The translations under genes were made by a program, and so were the position numbers. DNA of 64,000 nt from Micrococcales bacterium (lineage in GTDB: Bacteria > Actinomycetota > Actinomycetes > Actinomycetales > Microbacteriaceae): assembly GCA_017306245.1 (NCBI GenBank), contig JAFKIY010000007.1:33665-97664 (forward strand), given 5' to 3'. The notes under the pieces are model-generated. The model was not told where the DNA came from. It worked only from the letters and a program-made list of their open reading frames with translations, and ran no database searches. Positions within the stretch are counted from its first letter, which is position 1, and every line of letters begins with the position of its first letter. Shown in pieces: positions 1-8,632 of this stretch.

Positions 1-39
1 GAACGCGTCGAGCAGCTGGTCTGTGGTCAGCTTCGCCAT
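1..39 (-). CDS. rplL: 50S ribosomal protein L7/L12, N-terminal 13 codons only
   Basis: Only the first 13 codons are inside the window; the gene runs off the left edge. They read MAKLTTDQLLDAF, matching the start of the L7/L12 stalk protein, which sits on L10 and recruits translation GTPases. The start is an ATG at 37-39 (complement) preceded by AGGAGAAACC, a good ribosome binding site. It lies 64 bases downstream of the rplJ stop on the same strand, the standard rplJ-rplL order, so co-transcription with L10 is expected. Confidence 0.93.
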   Translation of the reverse strand, partial: MAKLTTDQLLDAF

Positions 40-103
40 GGGTTTCTCCTTTGCTTACGTTGTGGAACTGATCCGCCGAAACTTTCCGGCGAAGTGTTTC
101 GAA

Positions 104-613
104 TCAGGCTTCCTGCTTCTGGCGCAGCGCGTCGACCGTGCGAACGGCCTTCGACAGCGGTGCGTTGAACAGGTAGGCTGCGCCGAACAGCGACTGCTTG
201 AAGGCACCGGCCAGCTTCGCCAGCAGCACCTCCCGGCTTTCGAGGTCGGCGAGTTTGGTGACCTCTGCCGCACTGAGGGCGTTACCGTCGAAGTAACCGC
301 CCTTGATGACGAGCAAAGGGTTGGCCTTGGCGAAGTCACGAAGAGCTTTCGCAACGGCGACGGTGTCGCCGTGGACGAAGGCGATTGCCGATGGACCGAC
401 CAGCTCGCTGTCAAACGAGTTGATTCCGGCCGCATTCGCTGCAATCTTGGTCAGCGTGTTCTTCACCACGGCGTAGGTTGCGTGCTCACTGATCGACATG
501 CGCAAATTCTTGAGCTGCGCGACAGTGAGTCCGCGGTACTCGGTGAGCAGGGCGGCGTTCGAGTTGCGGAAATGTTCCGTCAGCTCGGCGACCGTTGCTT
601 CCTTGTTCGCCAT
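104..613 (-). CDS. rplJ: 50S ribosomal protein L10
   Basis: The product (169 aa) opens with [20 protein letters not shown], followed by the typical [15 protein letters not shown] segment, and has normal L10 length. L10 forms the base of the ribosomal stalk and carries L7/L12 dimers on its C-terminal helix. The ATG at 613 is preceded by AAAGGAGTGCC. rplL follows. Upstream lies a roughly 200-base leader with a hairpin plus T-run, consistent with attenuation of the L10 operon. The normal upstream partner rplA is separated from it here by three other genes. Confidence 0.97.
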   Translation of the reverse strand: MANKEATVAELTEHFRNSNAALLTEYRGLTVAQLKNLRMSISEHATYAVVKNTLTKIAANAAGINSFDSELVGPSAIAFVHGDTVAVAKALRDFAKANPLLVIKGGYFDGNALSAAEVTKLADLESREVLLAKLAGAFKQSLFGAAYLFNAPLSKAVRTVDALRQKQEA

Positions 614-650
614 GGCACTCCTTTATTTCGGTGACCGCCGGGCGAAGGGG

Positions 651-683
651 AAAGAAAAAAGCTCCGGCGCATGCGCACGGAGC
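651..683 (-). terminator. Hairpin plus T-run in the rplJ leader (terminator or attenuator)
   Basis: On the minus strand GCTCCG and CGGAGC arms (661-666 and 678-683) enclose a GC-rich loop and are followed by six consecutive T at 655-660 and further pyrimidines. It lies between the stop of the anchored-protein gene (830) and the rplJ start (613). It could simply end transcription of the upstream gene, or act as the attenuator of an L10-type leader; the sequence alone does not decide. Confidence 0.65.
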
Positions 684-829
684 AGGGACACCGAAATTTC
701 CGGAAATCTACTTCACACACCTGCGCGGGCCTCGCTCTTGCGAACCTTCGCGGCATCCCCTTGCGGGCACGCCGAACCAGCGGTCTTTGGCTCCGTCAAG
801 ACTATCGCCTCGGGGCCATCACCACAAAA
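684..829 (-). promoter_or_regulatory. Probable L10 operon leader region
   Basis: Non-coding stretch upstream of rplJ on the minus strand. It is GC-rich with several short complementary segments and ends in the hairpin/T-run at 651-683. Known L10 leaders bind the L10-L7/L12 complex and adjust operon expression. The assignment is by position and by the terminal hairpin; I did not confirm the kink-turn motif. Confidence 0.4.
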
Positions 830-1795
830 TCACGCGATCGTGGCTTTGGGGGCCTTGCCAGCTGTGCTGCCCTTGCCTGTGCCGCCGGCCTTGTCGTTTG
901 AGTCCGCCGCACCGGTCTTGTCGGCTTTCACGGGCTTGCCGTCCTTGCCTGTTTTCACGGCTTTCACGGGGTTGCCGTCCTTGCCTGCTGTGTCTGCCCC
1001 GCCGTCCTTGCCGTCCTGCTCGTGCGCGTCGTCCGGCCCGTCGTCAACATCCGGCTCGTCATCGTCGGGCTCGTCGTCGTCCGACGCCGGGCGCTTGCGC
1101 ACGGGAAGCAACACGAAAATCGCGAGCCCGAGGACCACGACGCCCAGAACCAGGGCCGAGAGGGCAACTCCCGAGATTCCCGACTGCGGGGCAGGGATGT
1201 TCGGCGAGAAGGACAGCTGGTAGGCATCCGTCGTCGTCGTCCCCGTGACACGCGAGGTCCCGGGCACGAGCGGCGTCAGTGTCGTACCGCTGACCGCGAA
1301 CCAGGCCTGCCGGGACGGCTCGCTCACGAGCACCGATTTCGCGGGCGCGGTCGACAGGCGGATCGCCAACTCCGGGGAATCGAACGACGCAAGCTCCGGC
1401 AGGTCCGTCGCCGGGTTGATCCACACGGTCGCAAGGCCGAGAATCTTGCCGCGGACGCTCACCGGGGCAACCCAGTTGTTCGTGAACCGGGTCGGCTCGT
1501 CCGTCGGTTTGCCGGCGAGGAAATCCGGAGTCCACTCGTACACCCGCGAAATCCCGCCCACCGTCGTCGTCGCATCGAAATCGGTGCCTTCGGTGACGCC
1601 GTTGCCGGAACCATAGAGGTCGATGAGCCGGGGAATGAGACCGTTCGCGAAGTATTCGGCAACCTGCTGCGGCACCTGCGTCTGGTCGTCAGCGCTCGCG
1701 GGCGACGCCGCCCCGAACCCGAGAACAAGCGCGACGATGACGGTCGCAGTGCTCCTGAGCACCGAACTTCTCAACGGGGAATCCTTCGAGTTCAT
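830..1795 (-). CDS. Secreted protein with C-terminal membrane anchor and charged tail
   Basis: The product (321 aa) starts at the ATG at 1795 (MNSKDSPLRSSVLRS), giving a clean signal peptide: basic start, hydrophobic VIVALVLGFGAA, cleavage near ASA-DD. The middle (about 40-200) is an unrecognised extracellular domain with few cysteines. A single membrane helix near 205-232 (VALSALVLGVVVLGLAIFVLL) is followed by an arginine/lysine stop-transfer and a tail of about 85 residues, first very acidic then Lys/Gly-rich with repeats such as GKDGKPVKADKTG. Type I topology with a disordered cytoplasmic tail is inferred. It sits between rplJ and the YqaJ-type gene, which is divergent. Function unknown. 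Confidence 0.75.
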   Translation of the reverse strand: MNSKDSPLRSSVLRSTATVIVALVLGFGAASPASADDQTQVPQQVAEYFANGLIPRLIDLYGSGNGVTEGTDFDATTTVGGISRVYEWTPDFLAGKPTDEPTRFTNNWVAPVSVRGKILGLATVWINPATDLPELASFDSPELAIRLSTAPAKSVLVSEPSRQAWFAVSGTTLTPLVPGTSRVTGTTTTDAYQLSFSPNIPAPQSGISGVALSALVLGVVVLGLAIFVLLPVRKRPASDDDEPDDDEPDVDDGPDDAHEQDGKDGGADTAGKDGNPVKAVKTGKDGKPVKADKTGAADSNDKAGGTGKGSTAGKAPKATIA

Positions 1796-1934
1796 GGGCC
1801 AACCCAGTCTGTCACTGCGCAGCCTCCGCGAGCGTGAGGCCGCGACCGAGTGTCGAGACGGCGCGCCGCAGCGCACCAAATCGGCCACACGCGGGCGCGG
1901 GCGCGGCACGGGTCCCGGCGGCGGGCAGAATGGG

Positions 1935-2537
1935 GTGGTGAGTTACCAGCCTGCACTGTGGACCGATCCGGCCACGGATCACCGCTCACGCATCGTCGCG
2001 AACTCGGCCGACCGGTCCGCCTGGCTGAAAGCGCGCAGCGGAGGCGTCACGGCAACGGATGTCGCCCGCCTGTCCAGCGTGCGGGCCCTCCAGGTGGTCG
2101 CCGAGGAGAAACTGCACGGAAGCTCCTTCACCGGGAACGCCTACACCGACCACGGACTCGCGAGGGAACCGGAGATTGCGCGCTGGGTTCGAACCGTGCA
2201 CGGCATCGAGCCGAGCCTGGACCTGTACCACGCCGAATCCAACGAGCGGCATCTCGCGACCCCGGACGGCATCCGGGCCGCGAACGGCCACCTCGAACTC
2301 GCCGAAATCAAGACCACGACGAAAGCGTGGCGCAGCATCCCGCGCAGCTACCTGCGCCAGGTGTGGTGGCAGCAGTACGTGCTGGGCGCCGAGCGCACCC
2401 TCGTCGTGTGGGAGCAGCACGACAACTTCGTGCCCATCGGGCCCGAGCCCTGCGTGCAGTGGGTAGACCGCGACGAGAACGAGATCCACCGGCTCGTCGG
2501 GCTCGCCGATCAGCTGCTGGGCCTCCTCCGCCGCTGA
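1935..2537 (+). CDS. YqaJ-like viral recombinase/exonuclease domain protein
   Basis: The product (about 200 aa) resembles the YqaJ/lambda-exonuclease family of PD-(D/E)XK nucleases. Visible landmarks are WLKARSGGVTATDVA near the N-terminus (typical of this family), GLAREPEIARWV, then ATPDGI and ELAEIKTT, which supply the D...ExK catalytic pattern, and WWQQYVLG. Start is GTG at 1935 or the adjacent GTG at 1938; the upstream open frame overlaps the divergent gene and is not credible. Stand-alone chromosomal YqaJ proteins are common in actinobacteria and are not proof of a prophage; no phage genes are nearby. Confidence 0.8.
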   Translation: MVSYQPALWTDPATDHRSRIVANSADRSAWLKARSGGVTATDVARLSSVRALQVVAEEKLHGSSFTGNAYTDHGLAREPEIARWVRTVHGIEPSLDLYHAESNERHLATPDGIRAANGHLELAEIKTTTKAWRSIPRSYLRQVWWQQYVLGAERTLVVWEQHDNFVPIGPEPCVQWVDRDENEIHRLVGLADQLLGLLRR

Positions 2538-2598
2538 ACGCCCGCGGCAGGATGGTTCGCGCCGCGAGCCTGCTGCGGCCGCACGCTAGCGTTGGGGG

Positions 2599-3555
2599 AT
2601 GACGACAATGCGGGCGATGGTCATCGACGCCACAGGCGGGCCGGAGGTTCTGGTCGAACGAAGCATCCCCATGGTGGAGCCGGCCATCGGCGAGGCGATC
2701 GTCCGCGTGGCCGCCGCCGGGGTCAACCCGACCGACGCGAAAACCAGGGCGGGCCGCGGCACCTCGCGGCTCATCCGCGAATTCCCCGCCGTGCTCGGCG
2801 TCGATTTCTGTGGAACGATCGTTCAGCCCGCGTTCGATGCGCACCCGTTCCAGCCGGGGGACAGCGTGTACGGCATGGTCCAGGTTCCCCGCCTGAGCGG
2901 CAGTTACGCGGAATACCTCACGGTACCGGTCATCGCGATCGCCCGCGCGCCGCGGACGCTTCCCGCTGCGCATTCCGCGGCCGTCCCGTGCGCTGCGCTC
3001 ACCGCCTGGGGCTGCATCAACTCGGTTGGCGCGGTTGCCGCGGGCCAGCGCGTGCTCATTCACGCGGCAGCCGGCGGTGTCGGCCACTTCGCCGTGCAGT
3101 TCGCGCGAATGGCTGGCGCGCACATCGTGGCCACCGCATCCGAACGCAACAGCGCGTGGCTGAAGGAGCTTGGCGCAGACGAAGTCATCGACTACCGGAC
3201 CACACGGTTCGAGGAGGAAACCGGCGACATCGACGTCGTCGTGGACCTCATCGGCAACGTGCACGACGACACGGGGACGCGCTCACTCACCGTGCTGCGC
3301 CCGGGCGGGCTGCTCCTGAGCGTCCCGACCGGCAGCTGGCCGAATTACCGGGCGGATGCCGCCGCGGCCGGCGTGCGGGCGAGTGACATCCGTGCGCTCT
3401 CCGACACGGCAACGCTCACCGCGATCGCCGAACTCATCGACGACGGAGAACTCAGAGTGCACGTCGACCGCGAATTCCCGCTCGCCGAGGCGGCCGAGGC
3501 GCACCGGCTCCTGGAGGAAGGCCACACCCGCGGCAAGCTCGTGCTCACGGTTTAA
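2599..3555 (+). CDS. Zinc-binding-dehydrogenase family NADP oxidoreductase (quinone-reductase type)
   Basis: Medium-chain dehydrogenase of 318 aa. It has the N-terminal GroES-like fold (PEVLVERSIPMVEPAIGEAIVRV), the VNPTDAKTR motif of quinone-oxidoreductase-like members, and the cofactor-binding AAAGGVGHFAVQFARMAG near residue 155. There are no clustered zinc-ligand cysteines, which fits the zinc-free NADPH:quinone/enal reductase branch. Start ATG at 2599 follows a G-rich stretch. It is convergent with rplA and shares a bidirectional hairpin with it. Confidence 0.85.
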   Translation: MTTMRAMVIDATGGPEVLVERSIPMVEPAIGEAIVRVAAAGVNPTDAKTRAGRGTSRLIREFPAVLGVDFCGTIVQPAFDAHPFQPGDSVYGMVQVPRLSGSYAEYLTVPVIAIARAPRTLPAAHSAAVPCAALTAWGCINSVGAVAAGQRVLIHAAAGGVGHFAVQFARMAGAHIVATASERNSAWLKELGADEVIDYRTTRFEEETGDIDVVVDLIGNVHDDTGTRSLTVLRPGGLLLSVPTGSWPNYRADAAAAGVRASDIRALSDTATLTAIAELIDDGELRVHVDREFPLAEAAEAHRLLEEGHTRGKLVLTV

Positions 3556-3560
3556 CCGAA

Positions 3561-3587
3561 GAAGGGCCCCGCCCGGCGAGACCCTTC
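3561..3587. terminator. Bidirectional terminator hairpin between convergent genes
   Basis: GAAGGGCCCCGC (3561-3572) pairs with GCGAGACCCTTC (3576-3587), 12 pairs including two G-U when read on the minus strand, with a 3-base loop. It sits between the oxidoreductase stop (3555) and the rplA stop (3604). T-tracts are short, so it may act partly as an RNA-stabilising end. Confidence 0.65.
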
Positions 3588-3603
3588 CGTCGGAACAGGT
3601 TGA

Positions 3604-4293
3604 TCAGATCGCGGTGACGTCCAGCGGGATGCCGGGGCCGAACGTGGTCGACACCGTGCCCTTCAGAACGTAACGCCCCTTCGACGAGCTCGGCTTCGAC
3701 CGGACGATCTCGTCGAGCGCCGCCTCGGCGTTCTCGGCGAGCTGGTCCTCGGTGAACGAAGCCTTGCCCACGATGAAGTGGACGTTGGAGTGCTTGTCGA
3801 CGCGGAACTCGATCTTGCCGCCCTTGATGTCGGAGACGGCCTTCGCCGGGTCCGGCGTGACCGTGCCCGTCTTCGGGTTCGGCATGAGGCCGCGCGGGCC
3901 CAGGACCTTTCCGAGACGGCCGACCTGGCCCATGAGCTCAGGGGTCGAAACGGCCGCGTCGAAGTTGGTGTACCCGCCGGCGACCTTCTCGATCAATTCG
4001 GCGCCACCCACTTCATCCGCACCGGCAGCGAGCGCTGCCTCGGCGGCCGGGCCGGTGGCGAACACGATGACGCGCGCAGTCTTGCCGGTGCCGTGCGGAA
4101 GGATGACGGTGCCGCGCACCATCTGGTCCGCCTTGCGGGGGTCCACGCCGAGCTTCAACGCCACCTCGACGGTGGAGTCGAACTTCGCGGAACCGGTCGT
4201 GCGGGCGATGCTCATCGCCTCGCGCGGCGTGTAGTACTTGCCAACCTCGAGCTTGTCGACGGCGGCGCGGTATGCCTTGGATTTCGTAGCCAT
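3604..4293 (-). CDS. rplA: 50S ribosomal protein L1
   Basis: The product (229 aa, normal length) starts [21 protein letters not shown] at the ATG at 4293, two bases after the rplK stop. Landmarks include [25 protein letters not shown] and [21 protein letters not shown], the highly conserved L1 signature. L1 forms the mobile stalk at the E site and represses its own operon by binding the mRNA leader. It is the last gene of the secE-nusG-rplK-rplA run. Confidence 0.97.
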   Translation of the reverse strand: MATKSKAYRAAVDKLEVGKYYTPREAMSIARTTGSAKFDSTVEVALKLGVDPRKADQMVRGTVILPHGTGKTARVIVFATGPAAEAALAAGADEVGGAELIEKVAGGYTNFDAAVSTPELMGQVGRLGKVLGPRGLMPNPKTGTVTPDPAKAVSDIKGGKIEFRVDKHSNVHFIVGKASFTEDQLAENAEAALDEIVRSKPSSSKGRYVLKGTVSTTFGPGIPLDVTAI

Positions 4294-4295
4294 GA

Positions 4296-4727
4296 TTACG
4301 CCTCCACCGTGATCCCCATCGACCGGGCGGTGCCCGCGATGATTTTCTCTGCCGCCTCGATGTCGTTCGCGTTCAAATCGGCCATCTTCGTTTCGGCGAT
4401 CTGGCGAAGCGAATCCTTGGACAGCTTCCCCACCTTTTCGAGGTGCGGCGTGCCAGAGCCCTTTTTCACCCCGGCGGCCTTCTTGATGAGCTCGGCGGCC
4501 GGCGGCGTCTTCAGAATGAAGTCGAACGAGCGGTCCTCGTACACGGTGATTTCCACCGGGATGACGTTGCCGCGCTGCGACTCGGTGGCCGCGTTGTACG
4601 CCTTGCAGAACTCCATGATGTTCACGCCGTGCTGGCCCAGCGCCGGCCCGATGGGCGGTGCAGGGTTCGCGGCGCCGGCCTGGATCTGAAGCTTGATCAG
4701 CCCAGTGACCTTCTTTTTCGGTGCCAT
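4296..4727 (-). CDS. rplK: 50S ribosomal protein L11
   Basis: The product (143 aa) starts [20 protein letters not shown] and contains [24 protein letters not shown], the conserved N-terminal signature. L11 binds the GTPase-associated region of 23S rRNA. Only two bases separate it from rplA, so the pair is one translational unit. Its 77-base leader carries two copies of a 15-base hairpin-forming sequence. Confidence 0.97.
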   Translation of the reverse strand: MAPKKKVTGLIKLQIQAGAANPAPPIGPALGQHGVNIMEFCKAYNAATESQRGNVIPVEITVYEDRSFDFILKTPPAAELIKKAAGVKKGSGTPHLEKVGKLSKDSLRQIAETKMADLNANDIEAAEKIIAGTARSMGITVEA

Positions 4728-4748
4728 TATTTTTCCTTACTTTCGTGC

Positions 4749-4788
4749 CATCCGACATGGATGACGCTCCCGACATCCGACCTGGATG
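4749..4788 (-). promoter_or_regulatory. Tandem 15-base hairpin repeats in the rplK leader
   Basis: CATCCGACATGGATG (4749-4763) and CATCCGACCTGGATG (4774-4788) differ at one base, start 25 bases apart, and can each fold as CATCC/GGATG mini-hairpins. They lie between the nusG stop (4805) and the rplK start (4727). This is where L1 represses rplKA in other bacteria, so an L1 mRNA target is possible, but I did not match the known L1 site structure. Confidence 0.45.
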
Positions 4789-4804
4789 CGGTGGTTTTGG
4801 GGTT

Positions 4805-5725
4805 CTAGAGTTTCGTCACCTGATCAAACGACAACTCGACCGGGGTTTCACGCTCGAAGAGCGAGACGAGCACGGTGAGCTTGCCGCTCTCCGGCTTGAT
4901 CTCGCTGATGGATCCGGGCAGGCCCGCGAACGAACCTTCCTTGATCGTGATGGTCTCGCCGACCTCGAAGTCGACTTCCTGCGGAATGCTCCGCGCCGTC
5001 GACTTGCCGCCCTTGACACCGGCCTTTGCCGGTGCTTCGACGATCTGGACGAGACTCTGCAGCATCGAGAACGCTTCCTCGAACCGCAACGGGGTCGGGT
5101 TGTGCGAGTTGCCCACGAAGCCGGTCACGCCCGGCGTGTGGCGCACGACGGACCAGCTGTCCTCGTTCAAGTCCATGCGCACGAGCACGTAGCCGGGGAT
5201 ACGGACGCGATTGACGAGCTTGCGCTGGCCATTCTTGATCTCGACGACATCCTCCATGGGAACCTGTACCTCGAAGACGTAGTCCTCCATGGCCATGCTC
5301 ACTCGGCGGTTCTCGATGTTCGACTTCACGCGCTTCTCGAAGCCCGCGTAGGAGTGGATGACGTACCACTTTCCCGGCTTGGCCTTGAGCTCGGCGCGGA
5401 ACTCGGCGTACGGGTCGACTTCCTCCTCAGCGGCTTCGGCGTCGTTGCCGCCGGCATCCGCCGAGTCCGCCGCATCCGCGGAGTCGGCAGCGGTGTCGGA
5501 GGACGCCTGAACCGCGTCCAGCGCGGCCGCGAGCCCCGCCTCGATGTCACCATCGGCGATCGTGTCGCCGCCCTCGAGGTGCATGGCGCCCTCCTCTGCG
5601 GGGGTGTCCGAGGCGACCTCCTCGGCCAGAACGTCGCCCTCCTGGGCCTCATCCTCTTCAGAGGACTGCTCTGCCGCGGTCGCGAGGTCGACATCCTCGA
5701 GCTCTTCGAACTCTCTGTCAGGCAC
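4805..5725 (-). CDS. nusG: Transcription termination/antitermination protein NusG
   Basis: The product (306 aa) begins at a GTG at 5725. The first 120 or so residues are an acidic low-complexity extension (Glu/Asp/Ala, with an [14 protein letters not shown] repeat). The NGN domain starts at about [21 protein letters not shown] and contains [14 protein letters not shown] and TPGVTGFVG; the KOW domain is the C-terminal [23 protein letters not shown]. NusG binds RNA polymerase and links it to Rho or the ribosome. Long acidic tails are common in actinobacterial NusG. secE lies 78 bases upstream. Confidence 0.96.
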   Translation of the reverse strand: MPDREFEELEDVDLATAAEQSSEEDEAQEGDVLAEEVASDTPAEEGAMHLEGGDTIADGDIEAGLAAALDAVQASSDTAADSADAADSADAGGNDAEAAEEEVDPYAEFRAELKAKPGKWYVIHSYAGFEKRVKSNIENRRVSMAMEDYVFEVQVPMEDVVEIKNGQRKLVNRVRIPGYVLVRMDLNEDSWSVVRHTPGVTGFVGNSHNPTPLRFEEAFSMLQSLVQIVEAPAKAGVKGGKSTARSIPQEVDFEVGETITIKEGSFAGLPGSISEIKPESGKLTVLVSLFERETPVELSFDQVTKL

Positions 5726-5803
5726 TGATTCTCATTCCGTTTCTTGGGGCCTGCCCTCTGGGGCAGGCCGTAGGTATCCGATCGCGCACTCGCGCGAAGC
5801 TTC

Positions 5804-6082
5804 TTACTTGGTCGGGCCGTTTCCGAAGATGTAACCGACTCCGGTACCGAACAGCAGGTCGAGCAGCGAAACGATCGCCATCATGAACACCACGAACACC
5901 AGCACGACGCCGGTGTAGCTGATGAGCTCCCTGCGGGTCGGGGTGATGACCTTCCTGAGTTCGTTCATCACCTGGCGCAGGAACAGCTGGATCCTGCCGA
6001 ACGGGCCGCGCTTCAGGGCGCGATCCATTTTGGCATTGGCGACGATGTCCTCACTGGGCTCGTCGACTACTCTTCTCGCCAC
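5804..6082 (-). CDS. secE: Preprotein translocase subunit SecE
   Basis: The product (92 aa) starts from a GTG at 6082 (VARRVVDEPSEDIVANAK); GGAAGG seven bases upstream supports this start over the in-frame ATG at 6130. It has the conserved FLRQVMNELRKVITPTRRELISYTGVVLVFV: an amphipathic helix followed by one membrane helix. SecE clamps SecY in the Sec translocon. Position between tRNA-Trp and nusG is the standard bacterial arrangement. Confidence 0.94.
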   Translation of the reverse strand: MARRVVDEPSEDIVANAKMDRALKRGPFGRIQLFLRQVMNELRKVITPTRRELISYTGVVLVFVVFMMAIVSLLDLLFGTGVGYIFGNGPTK

Positions 6083-6167
6083 GTTGGCAACCTTCCGGAT
6101 GGTGTGCAGCCGGCCACGGTGACCGGACATGCTCGCGCTGGCACAGGCTTTCGCCCGTATCCAACTG

Positions 6168-6240
6168 CAGGGCGGACAGGACTCGAACCTGCAACCTGCG
6201 GTTTTGGAGACCGCTGCTCTACCAATTGAGCCACCGCCCT
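6168..6240 (-). tRNA. trpT: tRNA-Trp (CCA anticodon)
   Basis: The minus strand folds as a complete tRNA of 73 bases: acceptor arms AGGGCGG/CCGCCCT, discriminator G, D-arm GCTCAATTGGTAGAGC, anticodon loop CTCCAAA with anticodon CCA, and T-arm with GGTTCGAGTCC. The genome encodes G-C-A rather than a full CCA after the stem. It lies just upstream of secE, the usual actinobacterial location for trpT. Confidence 0.95.
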
Positions 6241-6623
6241 AAGCAGCGCCAAACGCCATAAATTCGTGACTGTGGCCCAGGGGGTTCTGCCAAAAATTGG
6301 CGCACGAAAGCATGGCAGATTTCAACTACCTCGACCCAGTGTAAGCGACGCAACAACCCCGGCGCAAAGCCCGAACGACCCTGAAAAAATTCTTTCCCAT
6401 TCCGCGTCATGATCCGGGAGTAGACGAGTCTGTTCAGGTAAGAGGGCAGAGAAGCGAATGAACCCACGGTCCCTAACCGTATTCGCCGATCCGCTCCGTC
6501 AACTCAATAGGACACCGGGAAGCTGAATACAGGCGGCTTCCTTCGTTCCAATAACCCGAGTTGTCGCGATCAGTCGCCTGACAGGTTTCCCGGATCCGCT
6601 ATGGATCAGGGAAGGTACCAGCC
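6241..6623. other. Intergenic region between tRNA-Trp and the surface-protein gene
   Basis: About 380 bases with lower GC than the neighbours and no credible gene. It must hold the divergent promoters for tRNA-Trp (minus) and the surface-protein gene (plus), but I could not assign clear -35/-10 boxes. The only useful site is GGGAAGG eight bases before the GTG at 6624. Confidence 0.5.
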
Positions 6624-8558
6624 GTGTTCACTACACGAATTCGACGGACTGGAAGCTCAGTCGGGAAATCCATCATCACCAGGTCGACCGCCGTTCTCGG
6701 CACCGTCGGCATCATCGGCGCCCTCGCCGTGGCGGCACCCGCCGCAGCGAACGCCACAACCGCCCACGCGACGTGGGCCCAGGGCAAGTTCCTCGCCGGC
6801 TCGCTCGCCGGCCTCAACCTCGACACGATTGCCGGCCTCGCACCGGCCACGGCCAGGAACAGCGGAACGCAGGGCACGCAGGAGGTCGTGGACCCGCTCG
6901 GGGTCAGCCTGCTGGGAACCCAGCCCGTCGACATCGGCGCCATCCGGGTCAGCCCGGATGCGGTGATCGACACCCAGACGCACGGCGGGGCGCTCTCCCA
7001 GTACGCTCGCGCGGAGAAGACTGGCCTGGCCATCGGAGCAAGCGGCTCCGTCGGCGAGGGCGGGGCTATCGGACCAAGCGAGTCCAACCCGTCCAACGCC
7101 CTGACGCTCTCGCTCGACCGGCTCATCGGCAGCTCCTACAGTTCCGTGGTCGCCGACCTGAAGCTCGCGGTGCGCGCCATCGCCGCGAATGCGCGGGGCA
7201 CGCTCCAGTCGGTCGAGGGCGACTACTACATCGACGGGCTGACGCTCACCTTCACAAGCCCTGCGCTCGCCGGCATCTCGGCAACCATCACGAAGGCTGT
7301 CGGGGATGCGGACGCGAAGCTCGACGCTCTCACCGGAAGGAACGGCGAACTCGCCGCGGCACTCAACGCCGCGCTGGTCGCCGCGAATCCCGCACTGAGC
7401 ATCGCGGGAGATGCCACGGTGTCGGTCACGCTCAGCCGCAATCTGCAGGCCGCCGTTGCCGACCTGCTCACGGCCACGTGGGGCGGGTCCGGCGTGAGTT
7501 TCAACATCACGACGGGACGGGTGAGCATCGACCTCAACAAGCTCATCGGCGACAACCTCAACAATCTGCCGGTGAACTCGGAGGTTCTCACGAGCGCGAA
7601 TGTCGCCAGAATCGTGTCGACGATTGCTGGCAACGTCACGGAGCTCAGCGATCAGGTGCTCGCCCGCGTCAACGCCGCACTCGGAAACGCGAAGCTGGAC
7701 GTTGATGTGGACGTGAACGTGCTCACCGACCAGGCGCCCATCCTCGGCCAGACCTGCCAGTATCAGGACAGCCGGGGGAAAATCCTGAGCGACGTGCTCG
7801 GCAAACTGCTCGGCACCCTCATCTGCACGCCGACCAGCACGGCACTGCCCGCGCTGAAGACGTCCGCGGCGGTTGACGTGCACGGCACGGTATCGCAGAT
7901 CCTGAACGGTACGGCACCGGCGACGGCCAGCGCGCAGGTCCTCGGTGTTCCGCTCGCGCTGAGCACCGAACGGATCCTGGCGCCGCTCGGCCAGGTGGTG
8001 AAGCACCGATTCTACGATGCCGGGGGCATCGTTACGGGGCTTCGCGGCCTCCTCGACGGTCCGTTGCTCGCCCAGGCGAACTCGTGCCTGCTCGGATCGA
8101 CGGGCATCCAGTCCTTGCTGTCGAACATCCTCTCCATCAGGGTCAACTTGCAGGAGACGAGACTGAGCGGCGGCGGACTGTCGGTGGCCACCAACACGGT
8201 GTTCACGGAGACGGCGATGCGGGTGGCGGTGGCGAAATCCACCCGCTCCGGCGGGCTCACCACGCTGAGCCTCGCCTCCGCCTCGGTCGCCCCCACAGTG
8301 GTCAGCAGCGTTCCCGGCGAGCCGGGAACCACCGGCGGGCCCGGCACGCCTGGTGGACCCGGAACCACCGGCGACCCGGGAGACCCGGGCACCGTGCCGG
8401 CCGGTGAAGTGGGTGCGGAAAGCGTGACCACCGGCTCGCTCGCCTACACGGGCGTCGCCATCGGCTCGGCGATCGCCGCGCTGCTGGGGCTCCTGATCAC
8501 CGGCGCATGGCTCGCACGAAAGGGTTATCGGCGAAACCACCCAACGCTCGTGCCCTAG
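6624..8558 (+). CDS. Choice-of-anchor-G-like secreted surface protein
   Basis: The product (644 aa) starts at GTG 6624 with GGGAAGG upstream. A long N-terminal signal (hydrophobic [23 protein letters not shown]) leads into [22 protein letters not shown], a hallmark of the actinobacterial choice-of-anchor-G family. A large beta-rich domain follows with [13 protein letters not shown] near 540. Residues about 560-595 form a collagen-like Gly/Pro/Thr linker ([17 protein letters not shown]). The C-terminus is LAYTG, a membrane helix and a basic tail, like a sortase signal but with LAYTG instead of LPxTG. Likely exported and held at the envelope; role unknown. A strong hairpin follows the gene. Confidence 0.82.
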   Translation: MFTTRIRRTGSSVGKSIITRSTAVLGTVGIIGALAVAAPAAANATTAHATWAQGKFLAGSLAGLNLDTIAGLAPATARNSGTQGTQEVVDPLGVSLLGTQPVDIGAIRVSPDAVIDTQTHGGALSQYARAEKTGLAIGASGSVGEGGAIGPSESNPSNALTLSLDRLIGSSYSSVVADLKLAVRAIAANARGTLQSVEGDYYIDGLTLTFTSPALAGISATITKAVGDADAKLDALTGRNGELAAALNAALVAANPALSIAGDATVSVTLSRNLQAAVADLLTATWGGSGVSFNITTGRVSIDLNKLIGDNLNNLPVNSEVLTSANVARIVSTIAGNVTELSDQVLARVNAALGNAKLDVDVDVNVLTDQAPILGQTCQYQDSRGKILSDVLGKLLGTLICTPTSTALPALKTSAAVDVHGTVSQILNGTAPATASAQVLGVPLALSTERILAPLGQVVKHRFYDAGGIVTGLRGLLDGPLLAQANSCLLGSTGIQSLLSNILSIRVNLQETRLSGGGLSVATNTVFTETAMRVAVAKSTRSGGLTTLSLASASVAPTVVSSVPGEPGTTGGPGTPGGPGTTGDPGDPGTVPAGEVGAESVTTGSLAYTGVAIGSAIAALLGLLITGAWLARKGYRRNHPTLVP

Positions 8559-8580
8559 GCAGAGAGGTCGCCGGTGACGG

Positions 8581-8610
8581 CGCGACCGGGGTTTCCCGAC
8601 CCCGGTCGCG
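8581..8610 (+). terminator. Terminator hairpin after the surface-protein gene
   Basis: Perfect 11-bp stem CGCGACCGGGG/CCCCGGTCGCG with an 8-base loop, followed by TTCGTGCTTT. It lies between the stop at 8558 and the aminotransferase GTG at 8633. The T-tract is imperfect. Confidence 0.7.
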
Positions 8611-8632
8611 TTCGTGCTTTACGCTGGAACCT

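Noticed and set aside
1623..1934. N-terminal extension of the YqaJ-type gene to 1623
   Set aside because: It would run through the start of the divergent secreted-protein gene, and the extra residues are Arg/Ser-rich shadow sequence.
1935..2537. Prophage remnant because of the YqaJ recombinase domain
   Set aside because: No integrase, capsid, terminase or lysis genes nearby, and chromosomal YqaJ genes are common in actinobacteria.
6219..6467. 82-codon frame overlapping the tRNA-Trp 5' end
   Set aside because: It overlaps a structural RNA gene, has no ribosome binding site and no recognisable product.
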